Shown: positions 6,488 through 13,963 of the stretch, piece by piece
Numbering within the stretch: position 1 is the first letter of the stretch
Layout: every line of letters begins with the position of its first letter
The notes under the pieces: model-generated
The model's input: only the letters and a program-made list of their open reading frames with translations
The model's database searches: none
Told to the model about the DNA's origin: nothing
Position numbers and translations under genes: made by a program
Assembly: GCA_002387735.1 (NCBI GenBank)
Contig: DGKJ01000054.1
Coordinates: 1 to 24,941 of the forward strand
Reading direction: 5' to 3'
DNA from: Bacteriovoracaceae bacterium UBA4573
Lineage (GTDB): Bacteria > Bdellovibrionota > UBA1018 > UBA923
DNA length: 24,941 bases

Positions 6488-7573
6488 TCAGATCATTCCA
6501 ATAAAACGATCGAACAAATAGCTCGAATCGTGAGGGCCGGGTGCTGATTCAGGGTGATATTGTACAGAAAAAGCGCGCTTCTCCAAACACTCTATACCTT
6601 CACAGGTTTCGTCATTGAGGTTGCGGTGTGTCACCGTCACTCCTGGTGGAAGGGAGCCGGCCTCCACTGCAAATCCGTGATTATGGGAAGAAATCTCAAC
6701 GCGACCGCTTCCGAGATCTGCCACTGGCTGATTGGCACCACGATGCCCGAACTTCATCTTGTAGGTTCGACCACCTAGGGCGTGCCCTAAAATTTGATGG
6801 CCCATACAGACTCCAAAAATAGGCGTTTCTCCAAGCAACTGCTTCACGGTTTCGATAGCGTAAGTCGCCACGGCGGGATCGCCGGGACCGTTGGACAAAA
6901 ACACCCCATCAGGGTGATAGCTCAATATTTCTTTTTTGGTCGAGTTTGCCGGCAGCACGACGATTTTACAGTCTCGCATGGCAATCTCACGCAAAAGATT
7001 CGTCTTTACGCCAAAATCTAGGGCAACAACGGTTTTTTTTCCTTTTTCGGAGTACCAGTAAGGCTTTTTGGTAGTGACTTCGAGTATCAAGTCTCGCCCT
7101 TCAAATTTTGGCAACTTCGCAAACTCGGCCGCGAAATCGGTGATGCTGGCTCGCTCTTTGTCTGAAAGTACTAGCCCGCGCATTGCTCCCCGAGAACGAA
7201 TATGAACGGTGAGCGAGCGGGTATCTACACCGCTGAGCCCAGTGACGTTATGACGCTCCAAATAAGTTTGTAGATCTTCGGTGGATTCAAAATTACTCGG
7301 AAGTGATTCGATTTCGTGAACAATAAAGCCGCCCACTTTGGGGCCACCTTCGGACTCGCTGTCTGAGTCGTTGATTCCGTAATTTCCTTGATGAGGATAC
7401 GTCATCACGACTAACTGCTGCCAATAACTGGGGTCCGTTAAAATTTCCTGATAACCACTCATGCCGGTATTAAAGACTACTTCCCCAAAACCACGGGTAC
7501 GGGCACCGATCAGAGATCCCGAAAACTCGGTTCCATCTTCCAGAAGCAAAACACCTGGAATTTTGTTGTTCAT
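6488..7573 (-). CDS. carA: Carbamoyl-phosphate synthase small (glutaminase) subunit
   Basis: The 361-residue subunit hydrolyses glutamine and channels ammonia to CarB for carbamoyl phosphate, the start of pyrimidine and arginine synthesis. The N-terminal domain has LLLEDGTEFSGSLIGA and GEVVFNTGMSGYQEILTDPS. The class I glutamine amidotransferase domain has FLSNGPGDP, the nucleophile Cys256 in FGVCMGHQ, and the catalytic His-Glu in YHPESAPGP. Its ATG overlaps the pyrC stop by four bases (ATGA), so the two are translationally coupled. carB is not adjacent and must lie elsewhere. Confidence 0.97.
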   Translation of the reverse strand: MNNKIPGVLLLEDGTEFSGSLIGARTRGFGEVVFNTGMSGYQEILTDPSYWQQLVVMTYPHQGNYGINDSDSESEGGPKVGGFIVHEIESLPSNFESTEDLQTYLERHNVTGLSGVDTRSLTVHIRSRGAMRGLVLSDKERASITDFAAEFAKLPKFEGRDLILEVTTKKPYWYSEKGKKTVVALDFGVKTNLLREIAMRDCKIVVLPANSTKKEILSYHPDGVFLSNGPGDPAVATYAIETVKQLLGETPIFGVCMGHQILGHALGGRTYKMKFGHRGANQPVADLGSGRVEISSHNHGFAVEAGSLPPGVTVTHRNLNDETCEGIECLEKRAFSVQYHPESAPGPHDSSYLFDRFIGMI

Positions 7574-8850
7574 ACAAGTTTACCCGCTACGAATGTGGAC
7601 ACTACCTTACCCTTGAGGGTTCGCCCAATAAAGGGGCTATTCTTACTCTTCGATCTTAATTCGTCGACCGTTAAGGTGTAGACCGCCGATAGATCTGTCA
7701 GAAAAAAATCGGCCTTTCCATTTTCTTTTAGAATGCCGCCATCTACCCCTATCACCTTAGCCGGCATTACAGCCAACAACTCGACTAATCGTTCAAGCGA
7801 TACTGTTCCATTTTCCACAAGATTCAAACCGGCGCTCCAGGCCGTCTCCAAACCAACCACACCGTTGGCAGCGAACTCAAATAATACGTTTTTGTCCCTT
7901 GGAGCATGAGGGGCATGATCGGTCGCTATACAGTCGATCGTACCATCGGCCAGGGCTTGGTGTAGCGCCAGTATATCGGCTTCCGTTCGCAGCGGAGGTG
8001 CCATTTTAAAATGACTATCGTAACTTGAGACGTCTTCATCCCGAAAAGTAAAATGGTGAGGCGTTACCTCACAGGTGATCTTAAGACCCTCGCTCTTTGC
8101 CCGCCTCACGTGTTCGAGCGCGTAACGAGTACTCAGATGTGCAAAGTGAACGCGCCCTCCCGTTAAACGAGCCAACGCGATGTCTCTGGCGACCATTATT
8201 TCTTCGCTCTCCGCTGGAATTCCACGTAAACCCAAGCAACACGAATGAAAACCTTCATGCATCACTCCCTGACCTACGAGATTCGCATCTTCGGCGTGGG
8301 AAATAATTGGGAGATCAAAGGTTTTACAATAATCGAGGGCTTTGCGCATGAGGTAGCTGTTCATGACCGGCATTCCGTCGTCGCTCACCGCGACGATGCC
8401 CGCATCGCGCATTTTTCCGATTTCCGCGAGGCGCTCACCCTTTAAGCCAACAGACAGCGCACCGATCGGATACACATTAACCACCGCGTGTTCCCGAGCC
8501 TGAGCGCGAATAAACTGAGTGACAAACGGGTTGTCGTTAACGGGGTTCGTGTTGGCCATACAGGCCACCGAAGTAAAACCACCCGCGGCCGCCGCCACAC
8601 TTCCTGTGGCAATCGTTTCTTTGTATTCAAAACCGGGTTCTCTAAAATGAACGTGAATATCGACCAATCCCGGAACGCAGGCAGCTCCTTTTCCGTCGAT
8701 TTCTTCAAACCCGCTCGGTTTAGAGATCTTTCCTGGGCGATCCATTGCTCGAATACGTCCGTTTTCGACCAGAAGTTCCCCAGTACCGGAAAAAGTTCCC
8801 GCAGGATTTATAATATTAACGTTCTTTAAAAGAAAATTCCTGTCAGTCAT
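7570..8850 (-). CDS. pyrC: Dihydroorotase (class I)
   Basis: The 426-residue amidohydrolase cyclises carbamoyl aspartate to dihydroorotate. Metal-binding DIHVHFREPG (His66, His68) follows a short N-terminal beta-sandwich. SHAED and ATDHAPHAP supply the remaining ligands and the catalytic aspartate, and KADFFLTDL is the usual C-terminal sandwich motif. Length and motifs fit class I (PyrC of the Bacillus type), which often sits next to pyrB. It overlaps pyrB by eight bases and carA by four, so the three genes are tightly coupled. Metal ligands look complete, so an active enzyme rather than an inactive PyrC' partner is expected. Confidence 0.95.
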   Translation of the reverse strand: MTDRNFLLKNVNIINPAGTFSGTGELLVENGRIRAMDRPGKISKPSGFEEIDGKGAACVPGLVDIHVHFREPGFEYKETIATGSVAAAAGGFTSVACMANTNPVNDNPFVTQFIRAQAREHAVVNVYPIGALSVGLKGERLAEIGKMRDAGIVAVSDDGMPVMNSYLMRKALDYCKTFDLPIISHAEDANLVGQGVMHEGFHSCCLGLRGIPAESEEIMVARDIALARLTGGRVHFAHLSTRYALEHVRRAKSEGLKITCEVTPHHFTFRDEDVSSYDSHFKMAPPLRTEADILALHQALADGTIDCIATDHAPHAPRDKNVLFEFAANGVVGLETAWSAGLNLVENGTVSLERLVELLAVMPAKVIGVDGGILKENGKADFFLTDLSAVYTLTVDELRSKSKNSPFIGRTLKGKVVSTFVAGKLV

Positions 8851-9784
8851 GACCCACCATTAAATCCATGAGCGCCATTCGGACTATTACTCCGTTGCGA
8901 ACTTGATCCATGATCACCGAATAGGATCCGGTCGCGACATCTTGTGAAATTTCGACGCCCTCGTTGAGTGGCCCCGGATGCATGATAATCGCCTTTTCTT
9001 TTAGGGATCCAATCGTTTCGGCATTTAGTCCCCAAAACTTCGAATATTCTCCCAAACTTGGAAACTGCATCTGATTTTGCCGTTCCAATTGAATTCGCAA
9101 CATCATTACGACGTCCGCACTTTCGAGAGCTTTTCGTAGATCATGAAAAACAGACACCCCGAGTTTTTCGATCGACGGTGGCATTAAACTAGGAGGACCA
9201 CACACCGAAACCCGAGCGCCAAGAGTTTTGAGCAGATAAATATTGGAACGCGCAACCCGCGAATGAGCAATGTCGCCTACGATAAGGACGTGCCGCCCCT
9301 TGACCGTTCCGCGATGCTCTTCGATCGTAAAAACATCGAGAAAAGCTTGAGTGGGGTGTTCATGAAAACCATCACCTGCATTTATAAGCGGTACTTTTAT
9401 CATTTTTGACAACTGCAACGGCGCTCCGGCCGAGGCGTGCCGAACGACCAATAGGTCTGGCTCCATTGCCTCTAAATTTCGGGCAGTGTCAAAAAGAGTC
9501 TCCCCCTTTGTGACCGAAGACGTTTCAGCTGTAAAATTTAAAACATCACCACCGAGTCGCCGAGCCGCCAACTCAAAGCTTGATCGCGTGCGGGTACTGG
9601 ACTCAAAAAAAAGATTCACTACCGTGCGGCCCTTTAAGCTGGCATGAGGGAACTCGGACCCCTTCCAACCCAACCACATTTTTTTTAATTCCTGAGCACG
9701 GGTCAACACCACACGAACATCGGATTCGCTCAATCCCAGTGTTTGCACCAAACTGCGATTTCGCCACACCCGTTGTGCCGCCAT
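8843..9784 (-). CDS. pyrB: Aspartate carbamoyltransferase catalytic subunit
   Basis: The 313-residue transferase joins carbamoyl phosphate to aspartate, the committed step of pyrimidine synthesis. It carries the carbamoyl-phosphate loop FFESSTRTRSSFE, the HPTQAFLD motif and MHPGPLNEGVEI, all diagnostic. No pyrI regulatory chain is present, as is usual when pyrB is followed by an active class I pyrC. GGGAGTAG, inside the end of the upstream lepB-like gene, is the ribosome site; four bases separate the two genes. No clear pyrimidine attenuator or PyrR site was seen in the operon. Confidence 0.97.
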   Translation of the reverse strand: MAAQRVWRNRSLVQTLGLSESDVRVVLTRAQELKKMWLGWKGSEFPHASLKGRTVVNLFFESSTRTRSSFELAARRLGGDVLNFTAETSSVTKGETLFDTARNLEAMEPDLLVVRHASAGAPLQLSKMIKVPLINAGDGFHEHPTQAFLDVFTIEEHRGTVKGRHVLIVGDIAHSRVARSNIYLLKTLGARVSVCGPPSLMPPSIEKLGVSVFHDLRKALESADVVMMLRIQLERQNQMQFPSLGEYSKFWGLNAETIGSLKEKAIIMHPGPLNEGVEISQDVATGSYSVIMDQVRNGVIVRMALMDLMVGHD

Positions 9785-9788
9785 AGGT

Positions 9789-10445
9789 TTACTCTACTCC
9801 CTTAAAAAATCGACTCCATCGAATACCGCCCGGCGACTCTGCTACCGATAGCCAAACAAAAACAGCTTTGGCTTTTACCAACTCGGTAGACAAAAATCCC
9901 CACACTCGCGAGTCTTGGCCTTTGGATCGATGATCGCCCAAAACAAAGACGTGTCCGTCTGGAACTTTTACTTCAATCATTTTTTTTGAATCCGCCGAAT
10001 TCCAAAACACTTGGTAGCGATGTTTGCCGACTTCTTCTGAAAAGACTTCCGTTTCTCCATCGCGAGGTGCGGCAATCGAAACTTCCTTCCCATTGAGTAT
10101 CAAGACCCCTTCTCGAATTTCTACCGTATCACCGCCGACGCCTATGACTCGCTTAATGAAATCTTTGCGTGGATCATTTGGAAAATTAAAAATTATTACG
10201 TCGCCTCTTCGAATCGTCTTAAACATTTTGTGGGCGAAAATATGATCACCGGCGACTAAAGTGGGTGCCATAAAATCTGTAGGCACTCGAAACGCTTCTA
10301 CAACATAAAGGCGCACAAGCAGTGCAAAGACGATCGTTCCAAAAATAGTCAAAAAATAGTTTTTAAATAATTTAATTAAAAGCGAAACGGGCTTGGGAGC
10401 AAGCGGGTTAGTTGGAGCTTCGGTTTTTCGAGGGTCTGGGTGCAT
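9789..10445 (-). CDS. lepB: Signal peptidase I family protein (LepB-like) lacking the catalytic serine
   Basis: The 218-residue protein has one N-terminal membrane segment (about 30-49) and the SPase I boxes. The box B motif, which in E. coli reads IPSGSMMPTL with Ser90 as nucleophile, reads VPTDFMAPTL here: Phe58 replaces the serine. The codon is TTT (10272-10274), one base from TCT (Ser). The general-base lysine is kept in DFIKRVIGVGGD (Lys98), and box E GDHRSKGQDSRVWGF is intact. Without the serine it should not cleave preproteins by the normal mechanism, so it may be a non-catalytic homologue, or the base may be a sequence error or mutation. Its start overlaps the lepA stop by one base (TGATG), the classic lepA-lepB pairing. 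Confidence 0.88.
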   Translation of the reverse strand: MHPDPRKTEAPTNPLAPKPVSLLIKLFKNYFLTIFGTIVFALLVRLYVVEAFRVPTDFMAPTLVAGDHIFAHKMFKTIRRGDVIIFNFPNDPRKDFIKRVIGVGGDTVEIREGVLILNGKEVSIAAPRDGETEVFSEEVGKHRYQVFWNSADSKKMIEVKVPDGHVFVLGDHRSKGQDSRVWGFLSTELVKAKAVFVWLSVAESPGGIRWSRFFKGVE

Positions 10446-12244
10446 CAGTCTACCTTAAGCACAGCTAAAAACGCTTCTTGCGGAATTTCAACTGTGCCGA
10501 TCTGCTTCATGCGTTTTTTTCCTTCTTTTTGCTTCTCGAGCAGCTTTCTTTTGCGCGATATGTCACCGCCATAGCACTTCGCAGTCACGTTTTTGCGCAA
10601 CGCACCTAAGGTTTCGCGCGCCAAAATTTTAGTTCCGATGGCTGCCTGAATGTTAACTTCAAACATTTGGCGCTCGATCAACTCCTTAAGTTTTTTGGCC
10701 AATTCCCGGCCTCGATAGGCCGATTTCGAACGGTGCAATATCACTGATAATGCGTCTACTGGATCTCCGTTGATTAGAATATCCAATTTGACCACGTCGG
10801 CCTCGCGATAATCGAGCAATTCATAGTCCATGCTCGCATACCCGCGTGTAATGCTTTTTAACCGGTCAAAAAAATCAAACACCATTTCAGCGAGCGGAAT
10901 TTCATATTCCAGCATTACGCGATCAGCTGTTACATAGTCGATTTTCTTTTGAATTCCTCGTCGATCCTCACACAACGCAATTACGTTTCCTACGAACTCG
11001 TTCGGTAAATGAATGATCAACTTAACGAAAGGTTCCTCGATCGTTTGAATTTTGGTGATTGGCGGCAATTTCGAAGGATTGTCGACCATCGTGACTTCAC
11101 CGTTGGTCTGGGTAACTCGAAAAATAACGGAAGGAGCAGTAGTGATTAGATTTAGATTGTACTCGCGCTCCAGGCGTTCCTGGACAACATCCATGTGCAG
11201 CAACCCCAAAAAGCCGCAGCGAAATCCAAAGCCGAGTGCAGAAGAAGTTTCGGGTTCGTAGGTAAATGCTGAATCATTGAGACTCAGTTTTTCCATAGCT
11301 TCTTTGAGGTCATTATATTGATCTGCATCGATCGGATACAGACCAGAAAAAACCATCGGCTTTACTTCTTGAAAACCCTTGAGCGGCTCTAGATCATCTA
11401 TGCCGGTAGCGCAGATCGTGTCGCCCACTTTGGTGTCACGCACATCTTTTACGCCGCAAATGAAACAGCCCACTTCACCACTACCAAGAGATTGAACTTC
11501 GGTGAATTTCGGCGAAAAAACTCCGAGCTTCTGAACCTCAAATTCCTTACCCACATGGTAAAGCTTAATACGATCGCCCTTTTTCACTTTGCCGTCAAAA
11601 ATGCGGGCCAGCACTACCACACCCTGATAAGGGTCGAACCAACTATCAAAAATCAATGCGCGCAGGGGTTTTTCGTCTTCGTTTTTGGGAGGTGGAAAAT
11701 AAGTCACCGCACCTTCTAAAATTTCGTCGATTCCAATCTTCGATTTCGCGCTTGCGAGTACCGCGTGAGAAGCGTCAATTCCGATAATATCTTCGATGTC
11801 TTTGCGCACGCGTTCGGGGTCAGCCGATGGCAGATCGATTTTATTCAAAACCGGAAAAATTTCGAGATTGTTCCCTAGCGCCATATAAACATTGGCTAAA
11901 GTTTGAGCTTCGACCCCTTGAGTCGTGTCGACCACCAATATGGCGCCTTCGCACGCAGCGAGCGAGCGAGAAACTTCGTAAGTAAAATCTACGTGTCCGG
12001 GCGTGTCGATCAAATTAAGGGTGTAAACCTGGCCGTCTTTGGCTTTGTAATTGAGGCGCACGGTCTGAGCCTTGATCGTAATGCCACGTTCTTTCTCGAT
12101 ATCCATGTTATCGAGATACTGATCTTGCATTTCCCTCTGGGAAACGGTGCCCGTACGCTCGATCAATCGATCGGCGAGAGTAGATTTCCCGTGATCGATG
12201 TGTGCGATGATGCAAAAGTTTCGGATATTCTTAGTTGGACCCAT
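10445..12244 (-). CDS. lepA: Elongation factor 4 (ribosome back-translocase LepA)
   Basis: The 599-residue GTPase has the usual LepA length and opening (KNIRNFCIIAHIDHGKST). Nucleotide motifs are AHIDHGKST (P-loop, 14-22), switch I around EKERGITIKAQTV, DTPGHVDF and NKIDLP. The LepA-specific C-terminal domain ends in the lysine-rich GGDISRKRKLLEKQ stretch that reaches the tRNA site. LepA acts on stalled or mistranslocated ribosomes. It is the first gene of the minus-strand operon that runs through to speA, and diverges from the RNA methyltransferase gene with 54 bp between starts. No Shine-Dalgarno is obvious before the ATG. Confidence 0.97.
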   Translation of the reverse strand: MGPTKNIRNFCIIAHIDHGKSTLADRLIERTGTVSQREMQDQYLDNMDIEKERGITIKAQTVRLNYKAKDGQVYTLNLIDTPGHVDFTYEVSRSLAACEGAILVVDTTQGVEAQTLANVYMALGNNLEIFPVLNKIDLPSADPERVRKDIEDIIGIDASHAVLASAKSKIGIDEILEGAVTYFPPPKNEDEKPLRALIFDSWFDPYQGVVVLARIFDGKVKKGDRIKLYHVGKEFEVQKLGVFSPKFTEVQSLGSGEVGCFICGVKDVRDTKVGDTICATGIDDLEPLKGFQEVKPMVFSGLYPIDADQYNDLKEAMEKLSLNDSAFTYEPETSSALGFGFRCGFLGLLHMDVVQERLEREYNLNLITTAPSVIFRVTQTNGEVTMVDNPSKLPPITKIQTIEEPFVKLIIHLPNEFVGNVIALCEDRRGIQKKIDYVTADRVMLEYEIPLAEMVFDFFDRLKSITRGYASMDYELLDYREADVVKLDILINGDPVDALSVILHRSKSAYRGRELAKKLKELIERQMFEVNIQAAIGTKILARETLGALRKNVTAKCYGGDISRKRKLLEKQKEGKKRMKQIGTVEIPQEAFLAVLKVD

Positions 12245-12298
12245 GCGTTAAAAAGGAGTACTGTGCTCGAGATTTAGCACCCCGCACAGGAAAACTCA
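12245..12298. promoter_or_regulatory. Divergent promoter region, lepA operon / RNA methyltransferase
   Basis: This 54-bp gap separates the start codons of lepA (minus) and the methyltransferase gene (plus), so it should hold or overlap at least part of both promoters. I see no clear -10/-35 pair. AGGA at about 12289-12292 is the ribosome site of the + strand gene. Confidence 0.4.
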
Positions 12299-13468
12299 AT
12301 GACTGAACCGTTTAAGATTGACCAGGAATACGACGTAAATATCGAACGAATGAGCTTTGGCCCCCGAGCCGTTGCTCGCATTCATTATACCGAGGGGGAT
12401 AGACCCCTAGTGGTGTTTGTCGAAGGTGCCGCCCCCGGTGATCGGGCCCGAATCCGGCTCACCCACCAACATAAGAATTACTGGGAAGCCGAGATCGTTG
12501 AAGTATTAACGGCTTCGAACGCCCGCACTCAGCCACTCTGTCGTCATTTCGGAACTTGCGGCGGATGCCAGTGGCAACACCTCACTTACGAGGCTCAACT
12601 CGCCGCTAAAAAAGAGATTTTGCTGCACCAGATAGAAAAAACCACCAAAGTACCCCGCTCGGAACTTGAGACAATTCTCAATGTGCATGGGGCTTCGAGC
12701 CCTTGGGGGTATCGCACGCGAGCCCAGGTACGCGGTCAAGGACGCAACATGGGTTTTTTCGAAAAACACTCCCGTAATCTCGTGGCTATTGAAGAGTGCC
12801 CAGTCCTGCACCCAAAGATCATGGAGCAGTGGAAACGGTTTCGAAAAGAGAAGGCCCCTGAACTAGCGGGACCAAATAAAGAGTTTAAGGTCGAATGGAC
12901 TCTACGGGAGTCCGGTAAAGTCACTGAAGCAGTAAATCAACCTCATGCGGCCTTGGGATTTACTCAAATAAACTCCGAAGGCAATGCAACCCTAAAAAAA
13001 ATAGTAGAAACGGCCGCAATGAGAACCACTACCAAAGACTTGCTTTGGGATCTCTACGGAGGAACCGGGAATTTGGTCGATTTACTGATCCCTAGTTTCG
13101 AAACGACGCTCACTGTAGACGCCGAAAACCAAGGGGTGCGCTATAGTTCCGAACAAAATGAAACCTCTGGCCACACCGTCGTAAAAGCGAAGACTAAAAC
13201 TTTTCTTCAGCTCTGGAGCCAATCGAAAGACCCCAAACACCCCAACTGCATTGTAGTGGACCCCCCGCGCACCGGTCTTGAAGACAACGCCGAAAAAATC
13301 GCGGAAGTGGGTGCTGAACGAGTGATCTTGGTATCTTGCGACCCCGCAAGTCTTGCTAGAGACCTCACCAAGTTTCTTGCTCTATACGAGATCCGCTCGC
13401 TGGATCTAATCGACATGTTCCCACAGACCTACCATCTGGAGAGCGTGGTAGAACTTGTGCGCCGTTAA
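12299..13468 (+). CDS. RlmD/TrmA-type RNA (uracil-5)-methyltransferase with TRAM domain and Fe-S cysteines
   Basis: The 389-residue enzyme begins with a TRAM RNA-binding domain (about 8-70). Cys81, Cys87, Cys90 and Cys167 are spaced to bind the [4Fe-4S] cluster of the RlmD/RlmC group. The SAM-dependent domain has FTQINSEGN (222-230), LWDLYGGTGNL (family DLYCGxG with Gly for Cys), VVDPPRTGL (319-327) and the nucleophile Cys347 in VSCDPASLARDL. It should make 5-methyluridine in 23S rRNA or tRNA using SAM. It is shorter than E. coli RlmD, so the exact target (RlmC, RlmD or TrmA type) is left open. AGGA precedes the ATG. Its stop overlaps that of the convergent Spx-like gene in a shared TTAA. Confidence 0.92.
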   Translation: MTEPFKIDQEYDVNIERMSFGPRAVARIHYTEGDRPLVVFVEGAAPGDRARIRLTHQHKNYWEAEIVEVLTASNARTQPLCRHFGTCGGCQWQHLTYEAQLAAKKEILLHQIEKTTKVPRSELETILNVHGASSPWGYRTRAQVRGQGRNMGFFEKHSRNLVAIEECPVLHPKIMEQWKRFRKEKAPELAGPNKEFKVEWTLRESGKVTEAVNQPHAALGFTQINSEGNATLKKIVETAAMRTTTKDLLWDLYGGTGNLVDLLIPSFETTLTVDAENQGVRYSSEQNETSGHTVVKAKTKTFLQLWSQSKDPKHPNCIVVDPPRTGLEDNAEKIAEVGAERVILVSCDPASLARDLTKFLALYEIRSLDLIDMFPQTYHLESVVELVRR

Positions 13469-13848
13469 CTAGGGCTCAGAGCTAGAATTTGGTCCCAATC
13501 CTTTTCTTTGAACCCGACCCAACCGCGGTTTTCGCTCAAAACGAAGGGGCGCTTAACCAGCATTCCGTGTTTTGAAAGAAGATCCAGTGCTTCGTTTTCA
13601 GAGAGTTTTTCTAATTTCTTCGCTAGACCCAGCTCTTTGTATAGTAGCCCCGAAGTGTTGAACATCTTGCGAAGATTCCCGTCCAGGTGTTCGAGCATTT
13701 TCTTAAGCTCTGCTCGAGTGGGAGGAGTTTCTACAATGTGCCGTATTTCCGCGGCCCGCTTTTTTTTCTCTAGGTACTTCAGCGCATTTTTGCAGGTCGA
13801 ACACTTCGGATATTGGTAAACCAATAGGGCCTTTTTGGGTGCTTTCAT
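13465..13848 (-). CDS. Spx/ArsC-family thioredoxin-fold protein
   Basis: The 127-residue protein has the ArsC/Spx fold: YPKCSTCKNALKYLE with a CxxC pair (Cys16, Cys19) at the start of helix 1, a central helical insert, and HGMLVKRPFV carrying the usual Lys-Arg-Pro of the family. Members act as arsenate reductases, Spx-type RNA-polymerase regulators or YffB-like reductases. The CxxC is more like Spx/YffB than ArsC with its single nucleophilic cysteine, but no ars genes or Spx targets are near, so function is open. It is transcribed away from the sigma factor gene at 13964 and converges on the methyltransferase gene. Confidence 0.88.
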   Translation of the reverse strand: MKAPKKALLVYQYPKCSTCKNALKYLEKKKRAAEIRHIVETPPTRAELKKMLEHLDGNLRKMFNTSGLLYKELGLAKKLEKLSENEALDLLSKHGMLVKRPFVLSENRGWVGFKEKDWDQILALSPS

Positions 13849-13948
13849 GCCGCTGTTTTAGCCTAAAATCCCAGAAAAAAAGACAAAAGATTAAGAATTT
13901 GATGCCTCGCACAAATTCGGGTAAGAGGGATCCCGGTAATCGCTTTTC

Positions 13949-13954
13949 AGGGGG
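13949..13954 (+). promoter_or_regulatory. Ribosome binding site fixing the sigma factor start
   Basis: AGGGGG lies 9 bases before the ATG at 13964. It supports translation from that codon and therefore the presence of the hydrophobic N-terminus in the sigma factor. Confidence 0.7.
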
Positions 13955-13963
13955 TAGTCTAAT

